A stretch of 64,000 nt of DNA, from the NCBI GenBank assembly GCA_021204175.1, contig JAJPZT010000054.1, positions 1 to 64,000 of the forward strand, read 5' to 3'. The DNA is from Clostridiales bacterium. Its GTDB lineage: Bacteria > Bacillota > Clostridia > Lachnospirales > CAG-274. Below are positions 1-8,935 of this stretch, piece by piece. Position 1 is the stretch's first letter. The number at the start of each line of letters is the position of its first letter. The notes under the pieces were generated by a model. It worked only from the letters and a program-made list of their open reading frames with translations. It was not told the origin of the DNA and ran no database searches. The position numbers and the translations under genes were made by a program.

Positions 1-734
1 TTGTTTTTCTCATAGCTATATTATACCATAATCTGAGCCATTTGTCCACACCCCTGTGCGGAAAGGTCTGACGCAGTTATAACATCAATAAGCTTCAGAC
101 AGCTTTTATAGTTTTCGGAATCTCGCTTGCCGAGACAGACCATAACAATATCCAAAAGATCATAGTCCTTAAAGTCAAACTTTGCTTCGCCAATAATATT
201 CTGCTCCTTCAGCGAAAACCTTGTTATTGTATTTTGCTTATTCTTCGGTGCGTCCCAGCAAATCCAAATACTAACAACCTTTTTAATATTTCCATACTCG
301 GAATTAGAAAATTCTTTATTATACTGGTCGGAAATAAGTCATGAACAATAGTAAACGGCACGCTTTAACAGCGGATACTTTGTGTTAAACTTATTCTGGG
401 CTTCAATATTTATTATAAGCTTTACTGTTCCCAAAAGCGACGGCACATAGGCATAGAAAAGAATGTCATATCTAACTACAGTGTCATCCCTGTCCATACC
501 TGTTATAACTTCCTTATCATTTCTGTGAACAGCTTCGACAGATACTTCCGGCTCACCCTCAATATACTTTTCGGCAATATCATATTGATCATATTCCTTA
601 AACTCTTCCAAACAGTCCTTTAAGATATTGGCTAAAAATATTTTTATAGAAAGTGTCTTTTTTAACTGCTCGTCATATTTTTTATTTAATTCGTTAGTAT
701 AAGCGTTTTTAGCCGCTTCGGTCAGTGTTTCCAT
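1..734 (-). pseudogene. PD-(D/E)XK nuclease family transposase (Rpn-like) remnant with in-frame TGA
   Basis: ORF 339..734 (..VRYDILFYAYVPSLLGTVKLIINIEAQNKFNTKYPLLKRAVYYCS*) is family-like. After the TGA at 339-341 the same frame continues sensibly (LISDQYNKEFSNSEYGNIKKVVSIWICWDAPKNKQNTITRFSLKEQNIIGEAKFDFKDYDLLDIVMVCLG...). Confidence 0.7.
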
Positions 735-821
735 AATTGTTTGCCCTTATAATCTCTCGGTAATACCTTCCTTACAATTATATTTTATTACATTCACAAA
801 ACACTGTCAAGAGAAACAAAT

Positions 822-856
822 TAAAAAAGAGCTGCCGAAAACCGACAGCCCTCTTA
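822..856 (-). terminator. Rho-independent terminator downstream of fba
   Basis: Minus strand AAGAGGGCTGTCGGTTTTCGGCAGCTCTTTTTT: stem-loop followed by a T-tract. Confidence 0.75.
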
Positions 857-875
857 TTAGTTTAAGCTTTATTAA

Positions 876-1823
876 TTATTTCATAGAATCGGCTGAACCT
901 AAAACGTCGCTGATCTTATTAACAACAAGCTCTTCGATCATGTCTCTTGCGAGTCCGCAGTATCCTCTGGGGTCGAACTGTTCGGGGTTCTCTGAGAAGA
1001 ACTTTCTGATAGCAGCCGTCATAGCAAGACGGATGTCAGTATCCATATTGATCTTACATACAGCCATAGAAGCAGCCTTTCTGAGCATATCGGCAGGGAT
1101 GCCTGCAGCGCCCTTAAGGTTTCCGCCGTACTTGTTGCAAAGCTCGATAACAGCGGGGTCAACTGAAGATGCGCCATGAAGAACGATAGGATAGTTCTTG
1201 TAGCCTGCAGCTTCAAGGTTAGCTGTAATCTGTTCAAGTCTGTCAAAAGCTAACTTAGGCTCACCCTTAAACTTATAAGCGCCGTGGCTTGTACCGATAG
1301 CGATAGCAAGTGAATCAACGCCTGTCTGCTTAACGAAATCAAGAGCTTCGTCGGGGTCTGTATAGATAGCGTCCTTTGAATCAACCTTAACGTCATCCTC
1401 AACGCCTGCAAGCTTACCTAACTCAGCTTCTACAACAACGCCGTGAGCGTGAGCATATTCAACAACTTCCTTAGTCTTTGCTACGTTTTCGTCATAGTCA
1501 AAGTGGCTGCCGTCGAACATAACAGATGTAAAGCCTGCTTCAACACATTCCTTAACAGTGTCAAGATCAGGACCGTGGTCTAAGTGAAGAGCGATGTCGA
1601 TGCCTGTTTCAGCAACAGCTGCGTCAACCATACCCTTAAGATACTTAGGTGTAGCATACTTAAGAGCACTCTTTGAGCACTGAAGAATACAAGCGGAGTT
1701 CATCTTAGCAGCGCCTCTTGTAACGCCCTGAATAATTTCCATATTGTTGATGTTGAAAGCACCGATAGCATACTTGCCTTCAAAAGCCTTTTTAAACATT
1801 TCGGTAGTAGTAACTAATGCCAT
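876..1823 (-). CDS. fba: Class II fructose-bisphosphate aldolase
   Basis: 315 aa; MALVTTTEMFKKAFEGKYAIGAFNINNMEIIQGV..., LHLDHGPD, GTSHGAYKF, LHGASSV motifs. Confidence 0.93.
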   Translation of the reverse strand: MALVTTTEMFKKAFEGKYAIGAFNINNMEIIQGVTRGAAKMNSACILQCSKSALKYATPKYLKGMVDAAVAETGIDIALHLDHGPDLDTVKECVEAGFTSVMFDGSHFDYDENVAKTKEVVEYAHAHGVVVEAELGKLAGVEDDVKVDSKDAIYTDPDEALDFVKQTGVDSLAIAIGTSHGAYKFKGEPKLAFDRLEQITANLEAAGYKNYPIVLHGASSVDPAVIELCNKYGGNLKGAAGIPADMLRKAASMAVCKINMDTDIRLAMTAAIRKFFSENPEQFDPRGYCGLARDMIEELVVNKISDVLGSADSMK

Positions 1824-1964
1824 TTTTAATACCTCCTGTGGTAGAATTTTCTATACTGTTATTATACTCCAAATTTGAAGCCTTTGCAACAGTTATTTAT
1901 CAATCACTGATAAATTATTTTTTACAAAGCCTGCTTTAAACTTATTATTGTTTTTACAATTATG

Positions 1965-3461
1965 TTATGACAAAGCTTTTTTAATAAGCTTAAAGTTATT
2001 CTTGTTTGCCTTATAAATTTCTCTGAAAACAGGGTAGAGCTTTTCATAAACCGCCGCATTTTCGGAAGGTGTAGTTTCTCTTACAACCTTAACCTTGCCG
2101 CCCTTTGCACTTTCAAAATCAGCGGCGATTCCCGAGCCTACAAGGGCTATAAGAGCCGCACCGTAGGAAGGACCTTCCGACACATTCAAAACCTTCAGTG
2201 GTCTGTTTATAATATCAGAGCAAATCTGTCCCCAAAGAATACTTTTAGCTCCGCCGCCTGTTATAAAAATTTCATCAAGGGCAGTAAACTTTTGAACCTC
2301 TTCGTAAAGGTCTCTTACGGCGTAGCCTACGCCCTCCATAACGGAACGTATAATATTGCCCTTTTCACAGCCGCCCATAATTCCGAAGAAAACTCCTCTT
2401 GCGTCGGGGTCGTTGTGAGGAGATCTTTCACCGAACAAATAAGGAAGGAACACAAGTCCGCCGCTGCCTGCCGGTGCTTTTTCAGCAAGCACATTCAAAT
2501 CATCAAAGGAAAGGTTCTCGAAAAATGTTCTCTTTGTCCAGTTAAGAGCTTCTCCGGCACAGAGCATACAGCCCATAGCATAGCGGCTGTTGGGTGCGGA
2601 ATAGTTAAACAGGTGAACACCCCCTGTTACCTCGGAGTTAATTTCGCCTACATAGCCTATAACAGTGCCGCTGGTGCCTATGCTTATAACTCCCTGACCC
2701 TCTTTAATAACGCCGTTTCCTATAGCGGCGCAGCTGTTGTCAGCTCCGCCTGCCACAACCTTGCAGCCTTCTGCAAGACCGATTTCACTGCAAAGGTCAG
2801 GCTTAACCGTTCCCACAACTCCTGTTGAAGGAATAACCTCGGGCAAAATTTCGGGGCTTACCCCGACTTTTTCGCAAAGCTCATAAGACCACTGACATTT
2901 TTTAACGTCGAAAAGAAGTGTTCCGGCGGCGTCCGAAACATCTGTTTTAACCTCGCCGCAAAGCATATAGTTAATATAGTCCTTAGGCATAACGACCTTG
3001 TTTACCTTGGCGTAGTTTTCGGGCTCGTTTTCCTTAAGCCACAAAATTTTAGGCAGCGTAAAGCCCTCCAAAGCCAAGTTACAGGTCATATCAAGAAGCT
3101 TTTCTTTTCCCCCTGCAAGGTCGAAAATTTCTTTAACCTGGGGCGTTGTTCTTGTATCATTCCACAAAAGAGCCGGTCTTATAACCTCATTATTTTTATC
3201 GAAAAACACTGAAGAGTGCATTTGACCCGAAGTAGCCACCGCTTCAATCTTTCCCTTAGCCTCCGGGTGCTTTTCCAAAAGAGCCTTAAGGCATTTAAGA
3301 GTATTTTCCCACCAAACAACAGGCTTTTGTTCAACTCTTCCCCCCGAAAGAAAATCGGGAGTATAGCTGACGCTTGCGGAGTCAATAATTCCTCCCTCAC
3401 CGTCAACCAAAAGGGTTTTGACACCGCTTGTTCCCAAATCTATTCCTACAACATATTTCAT
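1965..3461 (-). CDS. xylB: Xylulokinase (FGGY family)
   Basis: 498 aa; VGIDLGTSGVKTLLVD, SGQMHS, LLWNDTRT, GGGAKS motifs. Confidence 0.92.
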   Translation of the reverse strand: MKYVVGIDLGTSGVKTLLVDGEGGIIDSASVSYTPDFLSGGRVEQKPVVWWENTLKCLKALLEKHPEAKGKIEAVATSGQMHSSVFFDKNNEVIRPALLWNDTRTTPQVKEIFDLAGGKEKLLDMTCNLALEGFTLPKILWLKENEPENYAKVNKVVMPKDYINYMLCGEVKTDVSDAAGTLLFDVKKCQWSYELCEKVGVSPEILPEVIPSTGVVGTVKPDLCSEIGLAEGCKVVAGGADNSCAAIGNGVIKEGQGVISIGTSGTVIGYVGEINSEVTGGVHLFNYSAPNSRYAMGCMLCAGEALNWTKRTFFENLSFDDLNVLAEKAPAGSGGLVFLPYLFGERSPHNDPDARGVFFGIMGGCEKGNIIRSVMEGVGYAVRDLYEEVQKFTALDEIFITGGGAKSILWGQICSDIINRPLKVLNVSEGPSYGAALIALVGSGIAADFESAKGGKVKVVRETTPSENAAVYEKLYPVFREIYKANKNNFKLIKKALS

Positions 3462-3516
3462 AAAAAACCTCCGTAAATTCTTTATTCACCGGCTGTACAG
3501 TTTTCGTCCGCAGGGG

Positions 3517-3899
3517 TTAAATCCACAATAAGCCCCAGCTCTTGGGCAATAACGCTTTTAGGCGTAACCACACAGACCATATTGTCATAGTTTCTGCCCA
3601 CAAAACATCCCGTAAAGCTTTTTTGTCGGAAAGGGTTATTTTAACAGCCATTCCCCTTTTAAAGGTTGTTCCGTGATATTCAACTACCTCTATGGGAAAC
3701 AGCCTTCGGCATTTTTCCATAACGTTTTTCATCTGCGCCGCTCCGGTTAAAATAATGCTGGCTTCCTTAGCTACCCGTCTAATAAACAGAAAGCTCATAG
3801 TAAGCATAGTAAGCATAGCAGACAAAACCGCAGCCAAAATTACACTGCCGAAATCTACAACAAATTTTAAGCTGCCTATATAAAATTCATAACCTTCCA
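3517..3899 (-). CDS. Small membrane-anchored protein of unknown function, probable -1 frameshift near 3619-3624
   Basis: MEGYEFYIGSLKFVVDFGSVILAAVLSAMLTMLTMSFLFIRRV... The supplied ORF starts upstream inside the DUF815 gene. The downstream alternative frame FTGCFVGRNYDNMVCVVTPKSVIAQELGLIVDLTPADENCTAGE* looks more natural. Confidence 0.5.
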
Positions 3900-3904
3900 T
3901 AAAA

Positions 3905-5035
3905 TTATCCTCCGCACAGCTTGCTTTCGACAAAATGCCTTGCGGCACGTCCGCTTCTTCCGCCGAAGCCCAGCTCATAGGCGTTTGCTTCCTTCAAAAA
4001 TTCCTCTGTAGCTTCAATTCCCTTTTCAGCCGCAATGCCCTTTACTATTTCCGCATATTCCTTAGGTGTGGGACGTAAGAACGAAAGCTTAAGCCCGAAC
4101 CTGTCCGAAAGAGAAACCTTTTCGTTAAGCTGATCCTGAGTATGTATTTCGCCCTTTTGAGACATATCCCCTCTGTCGTCCCACTTTTCCGCAATTAAGT
4201 GTCTGCGGTTTGATGTGGCGTAGAATATAACGTTTGAGGGCTTTGCTTCAGCACTTCCCTCCAAAACACTCTTCAAGTATTTGTAAGATGTTTCCTCCGC
4301 TTCAAAAGACAAGTCGTCTATAAACACAATAAACTTAAAGCCTCTTTCCGAAAGCTTGGGCATAATCTCCGGCATATAGTGAAGCCTGTCCTTAGACACC
4401 TCTATAAGCCTGAGCCCGTCCTTCCAATACATATTAACAAGAGCTTTAACAGAGGAAGACTTACCCGTACCTCTTGCCCCTGTTAAAAGAGCGTTGGCTG
4501 AGGGCTTTCCCTTCATAAAGGCAAGTGTGTTTTCCTTAAGGGTTTCAATCTGATATTTATAACAGAAAAGGCTCTTAAGCTCAATGGGGTCAAAATGCCC
4601 AACAGGCACAACATTGCCCTTAATGTCAAGCTTAAACCCTCTGTAAAGAGCAAGCTCTCCGCAGCCCCTCTTTTCGTAAAATTTACAGAGCTTTTCCGTC
4701 AGCTCCTCAGCGTCAGAAAAGCTGAGTTTATCAAAAATATCGCTTTCGCAGGGCTTAAGAGGTTCATATTTATAAAAAATTTTATCGCACTGAAACAGCT
4801 CATATTCATCTAAAATTTCTTTAATGTCCCGGCTTGCAAGTTTAAAAAGACTTGACTCCTTTTTCATAAGCCCTTTTTCACAGCTTAAAGAAAATATGTT
4901 TTCGTCTCTTATAAGAGAAAAAATAACATATTTTAAAACAACATTACCCCCGAAGCCGTATTTTTCCGCAAAAGCGGCAAAGTCGGCTTTTTCAAGATCT
5001 ATCGGTTTAAAAACATACATAATCAGCACTTCCAA
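3905..5035 (-). CDS. DUF815-family AAA ATP-binding protein
   Basis: 376 aa; Walker A LLTGARGTGKSS, Walker B FIVFIDDLSFE, YATSNRRHLI. Confidence 0.88.
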   Translation of the reverse strand: MEVLIMYVFKPIDLEKADFAAFAEKYGFGGNVVLKYVIFSLIRDENIFSLSCEKGLMKKESSLFKLASRDIKEILDEYELFQCDKIFYKYEPLKPCESDIFDKLSFSDAEELTEKLCKFYEKRGCGELALYRGFKLDIKGNVVPVGHFDPIELKSLFCYKYQIETLKENTLAFMKGKPSANALLTGARGTGKSSSVKALVNMYWKDGLRLIEVSKDRLHYMPEIMPKLSERGFKFIVFIDDLSFEAEETSYKYLKSVLEGSAEAKPSNVIFYATSNRRHLIAEKWDDRGDMSQKGEIHTQDQLNEKVSLSDRFGLKLSFLRPTPKEYAEIVKGIAAEKGIEATEEFLKEANAYELGFGGRSGRAARHFVESKLCGG

Positions 5036-5049
5036 ACTATAATTTTTAA

Positions 5050-6144
5050 TTACACATTAAATCTGAATAAAACTACGTCTCCGTCTTTAAAGACATAGTC
5101 CTTGCCTTCACTGCGGTAAACTCCGGCTTCCTTAGCCGCCGCTACAGACCCTAACTTAACAAGGTCGTCATATGTAACAACCTCGGCTCTAATAAAGCCC
5201 TTTTCAAAATCAGAGTGAATTTTGCCTGCTGCCTGAGGCGCCTTTGTGCCTTTGGTAATAGTCCACGCGCGGCACTCCTTTTCACCGGCTGTCAAGTAGC
5301 TTATAAGCCCCAAAAGGTCATAGCTTGCGGAAATGAGCCTGTCAAGACCGCTTTCCTTAAGACCCAGCTCCTCTAAAAATTCAGCCTTTTCCTCCGGGTC
5401 AAGCCCGGCAATTTCCTCTTCTATTTTTGCGCAGATAACAAAAACTCCGTCTCCGTTTTCCGCGGCATGCTTTCTTACCGCTTCGGTATATTGGTTTTCA
5501 CCGCCCTCCGTAAGGCAGTCCTCGTCTGCATTTGCGGCATAGAGAACGGGCTTAAAGGTCAGAAGATTAAAGCTTTTAACGATTTCCTGTTCCTCTTCAT
5601 CCGAAAGCTCTACTTTCCGGGGTGAAATTCCATCCTTAAGGGCTTTTTCTATTCTCTGAAGAACCTCAACTTCTTTTTTAAGGCTCTTGTCTGACATAGC
5701 CTGTTTAGCGGTTTTCGCCAAGCGTCTTTCCACAATTTCCAAATCCGACAGCATAAGCTCAAGGTCGATTGTTTCAATATCACTTATGGGGTCAACCTTC
5801 GCCGCCACGTGAACGATATTCGAGTCTTCAAAACAGCGCACAACATGAACAACTGCGTCAACCTCTCTTATGTGGGACAAAAACTTGTTGCCTAAGCCCT
5901 CACCTGCGGAAGCCCCTTTAACAAGCCCTGCAATATCCACAAATTCAATAACCGCCGGCGTAATCTTTTTGGTTTTATACATATCGCCCAAAACATCAAG
6001 CCGCTTATCGGGAACGGCTACAACCCCTACATTGGGGTCGATTGTACAAAAGGGGTAGTTAGCCGCTTCGGCTCCCCCTCCTGTCAGGGAATTAAAAAGA
6101 GTGCTTTTTCCTACATTGGGCAGACCTACAATACCTAACTTCAT
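5050..6144 (-). CDS. ychF: Redox-regulated ATPase YchF (Obg-like GTPase family)
   Basis: 364 aa; [42 protein letters not shown]..., TGS domain at C-terminus. Confidence 0.95.
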   Translation of the reverse strand: MKLGIVGLPNVGKSTLFNSLTGGGAEAANYPFCTIDPNVGVVAVPDKRLDVLGDMYKTKKITPAVIEFVDIAGLVKGASAGEGLGNKFLSHIREVDAVVHVVRCFEDSNIVHVAAKVDPISDIETIDLELMLSDLEIVERRLAKTAKQAMSDKSLKKEVEVLQRIEKALKDGISPRKVELSDEEEQEIVKSFNLLTFKPVLYAANADEDCLTEGGENQYTEAVRKHAAENGDGVFVICAKIEEEIAGLDPEEKAEFLEELGLKESGLDRLISASYDLLGLISYLTAGEKECRAWTITKGTKAPQAAGKIHSDFEKGFIRAEVVTYDDLVKLGSVAAAKEAGVYRSEGKDYVFKDGDVVLFRFNV

Positions 6145-6264
6145 TTAAGCTCTTTCCTTTCAATGAAAACTTAAAACTTTGCTTTGCAGATACTATAAAA
6201 GTTATTGCACGTCGAAGTACACAATGCTTATTTGCTTTGTCTGTCTATCGACAACACTTTTATA

Positions 6265-6302
6265 GAAAAATATTACGGCATAGCAAAGCTGTATGCCGTA
6301 AT
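6265..6302 (-). terminator. Rho-independent terminator
   Basis: Minus strand ATTACGGCATACAGCTTTGCTATGCCGTAATATTTTT. Confidence 0.65.
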
Positions 6303-6321
6303 GATATAAACTCAGATAAAA

Positions 6322-6504
6322 TCAGGAATTTTTCCCTGCGATAAAGCCCATTAAAAGACCGTTAATGAAAACTGCTCCCACTGCTGCGCAAACCGCAACA
6401 ACTCCCTTTGACTTGTCTTTTTTGGGAATTACCACGCAGTTTCTCTTGGGAGCTTCCTTGGCTTCCTTAGCTTTGTTTCTGTAATGTACTCTTGCACTTG
6501 CCAT
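6322..6504 (-). CDS. Small single-TM hypothetical protein
   Basis: 60 aa, RBS upstream, C-terminal hydrophobic segment GVVAVCAAVGAVFINGLLMGFIAG. Confidence 0.5.
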   Translation of the reverse strand: MASARVHYRNKAKEAKEAPKRNCVVIPKKDKSKGVVAVCAAVGAVFINGLLMGFIAGKNS

Positions 6505-6685
6505 AATTTTACGTCCTCCTTATAAAAAAATATGGTTTCCTTAACACATATGATACATTGTATTTATTATAACACACATTTCAGCGGTTTAAAAGAGATT
6601 TTAATAAATTTTTTCAAATTTTTATGGAAAAATTTCTCTAAGTAGTTTATACTATATAGAAAGAACAACACAGGAGGTAATATAT

Positions 6686-7222
6686 ATGTATAAAACCCTT
6701 AAAACCGAAAATATTTTTAAAGGCAAAATTTTAGATATAAAAGTAGACACAGTGCTTTTGCCTAACGGCAACACAACAACCCGTGAGGTTGTTATTCACA
6801 ACGACGCCGCGGCTATGGTAGCTGTTGATGACGAGGGCAAAATTCTTTTCGTAACCCAGTACCGCCACGCCATAGGGGCAGATCTTCTTGAAATCCCCGC
6901 AGGCATTCTTGAAGAGGGCGAGGATCCTCATGAGTGCGCTCTTCGTGAGCTTGAAGAGGAAACATCCTACAAGGCAGGGAAAATCCGTCATCTCACCTCA
7001 TTCCACACCTCAGCCGGCTGTTCAAACGAGGTTCTTCACATATACCTTTGCACAGAACTTACAAAGGGCAGCTATAACTATGACGAGGACGAATTTTTGA
7101 CAGACAGCCGTTTAACCCTTGATGAAGCTATGTCAAAAATACTTTCCGGCGAAATCACAGACAGCAAAACCATAATAGGTATTCTTATGTATAACGAGTT
7201 AAAGAACAGAGGAGAACTGTAA
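6686..7222 (+). CDS. NUDIX hydrolase (ADP-ribose pyrophosphatase-like)
   Basis: 178 aa; Nudix box GILEEGEDPHECALRELEEETSY; RBS CAGGAGG. Confidence 0.92.
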   Translation: MYKTLKTENIFKGKILDIKVDTVLLPNGNTTTREVVIHNDAAAMVAVDDEGKILFVTQYRHAIGADLLEIPAGILEEGEDPHECALRELEEETSYKAGKIRHLTSFHTSAGCSNEVLHIYLCTELTKGSYNYDEDEFLTDSRLTLDEAMSKILSGEITDSKTIIGILMYNELKNRGEL

Positions 7223-8193
7223 TGAAATGGAATAAATATGTTATAAGAACAACCTCTGAGGGAACAGAACCCCTCTGCGCCTTGCTTCTGAACTCAGGCA
7301 TAAACGGAATGGAAATCGACGACCCTGCCGAACGCTTGGACTTTTTCAACACCCCCTCTCCCGACTGGGACTACGCCGAGGACGCATTAAAGGAAGCCGA
7401 TGACCCGGACGTAAAGGTTATATTTTATTTAAGCGGCAACCCCTACGGAGCTGAGCTGCTTTTATCCGTAAAAGAGGGGCTTAACCGCTTAAAAGAAAAC
7501 AGCTTTGGGCTTGACTTGGGCTCTCTTGAGCTTGAAAGCGAAACAGGCTTAAACGATGAAGATTGGCTCAATAAGTGGAAGGAATATTATAAGCCCTTCA
7601 CAGTAGGCGAAAAGCTTCTTGTTGTGCCTGCATGGGAAGAAGCCCCCTCAAATGACAGAATAACCCTTAAAATAAACCCCGGAAACGTTTTCGGAACTGG
7701 ACTTCACCAAAGCACACAGCTTTGTTTAGAGGAGCTTGAAAGATATATAAAGCCCGGAATGTATGCGGCGGATTTAGGCTGCGGCAGCGGAATTTTGGGA
7801 ATTTGCGCCCTTCTTTTGGGGGCTGAGGGTGTTTTTGCCGTTGATATAGACAAAAATGCGGAAAAGTCTGTTTATGAAAACGCCGAAATAAACGGCATAG
7901 ACAAAAGCCGTCTGACATTCAAAGCCGGAAACATTGTTACAGACGAAGCCTTAAAGACCGAAATATCACAAAAGGGCTGTCAGGTGGTAGTGGCAAACAT
8001 AGTGGCTGACGTAATTAACGGAATTGCCCCGGATGTATATAAAATTTTGGACAAAGGCGGCATTTTTATTTCCTCCGGCATAATCAAGGACAGGCTTAAC
8101 GAAACCGTTGAGGCAATAGAAAATGCGGGCTTTAAAATTAAGGAAACGGCTACAAAAAATGAATGGAGCAGAATAACTGCCGAAAAAGGGTGA
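7222..8193 (+). CDS. prmA: Ribosomal protein L11 methyltransferase
   Basis: 323 aa; MKWNKYVIRTTSEGTEPLCALLLNSGINGMEIDDP..., NPGNVFGTGLHQST, DLGCGSGILGI. Confidence 0.93.
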   Translation: MKWNKYVIRTTSEGTEPLCALLLNSGINGMEIDDPAERLDFFNTPSPDWDYAEDALKEADDPDVKVIFYLSGNPYGAELLLSVKEGLNRLKENSFGLDLGSLELESETGLNDEDWLNKWKEYYKPFTVGEKLLVVPAWEEAPSNDRITLKINPGNVFGTGLHQSTQLCLEELERYIKPGMYAADLGCGSGILGICALLLGAEGVFAVDIDKNAEKSVYENAEINGIDKSRLTFKAGNIVTDEALKTEISQKGCQVVVANIVADVINGIAPDVYKILDKGGIFISSGIIKDRLNETVEAIENAGFKIKETATKNEWSRITAEKG

Positions 8194-8197
8194 TAAT

Positions 8198-8935
8198 ATG
8201 CCTAAATTTTTTACTCACAAATCTTTAATTACAGACAATACCTTGACAATAACAGGCGAGGAAGCAAGCCACATAGTCAAAACTCTCAGAAAAAAAGAGG
8301 GGGATATAATTTTAGTAGGCGACGGCGAAATGACAGACTACACCTGTGAAATAAAAAAAGCGGACAAAGCCGCCGTTTTATGCCGAATAGTTGAAAAAGC
8401 AGAAAACCAAAACGAGCCCAATTTAAAAATAACTCTTTTTCAGGCTCTCCCCAAGCAGGACAAAATGGAGACGGTTATTCAAAAATGCGTTGAAATAGGC
8501 GTGACGGAATTTGTTCCCATTGACACAAAAAATTCTATGGTTAAAATAAAGTCTAAAGAGGACAAAAAAATTGCAAGGTGGAACAAAATAGCCTTTTCAG
8601 CCGCGAAACAGTGCGGAAGAGGGATAATCCCCGAGGTTATGCCCCTAATGGATTTTAAGGAAGCTGTTCAATTAGCGGAAAAAAGCTTTGACAAAGCCGT
8701 TATACCCTATGAAAATGAAAAAGACTATTCTATAAAAAGCTTTGCATCAGACTTTAAGGGCAAAAGCTTAGGTATTTTTATAGGCTCAGAGGGGGGCTTT
8801 GACCCAAGCGAAATAGCCTTTGCTAAGGAAAGAGGCATAACCCCTTTAACAATGGGCAAAAGAATTTTAAGAACGGAAACCGCAGGTCTTACGGCTTCTA
8901 TAATAATGTTATATGAAGGAGGAGATCTGAGTTGA
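8198..8935 (+). CDS. rsmE: 16S rRNA (uracil1498-N3)-methyltransferase
   Basis: 245 aa; IFIGSEGGFDPSEIAFAKERG, LGKRILRTETA-like SPOUT motif (MGKRILRTETAGLTA). Confidence 0.93.
   Translation: MPKFFTHKSLITDNTLTITGEEASHIVKTLRKKEGDIILVGDGEMTDYTCEIKKADKAAVLCRIVEKAENQNEPNLKITLFQALPKQDKMETVIQKCVEIGVTEFVPIDTKNSMVKIKSKEDKKIARWNKIAFSAAKQCGRGIIPEVMPLMDFKEAVQLAEKSFDKAVIPYENEKDYSIKSFASDFKGKSLGIFIGSEGGFDPSEIAFAKERGITPLTMGKRILRTETAGLTASIIMLYEGGDLS

Noticed and set aside
2292-2828. 178-aa plus-strand ORF opposite xylB
   Set aside because: Antisense shadow of a strongly coding gene; low-complexity composition, no RBS or recognisable domain.
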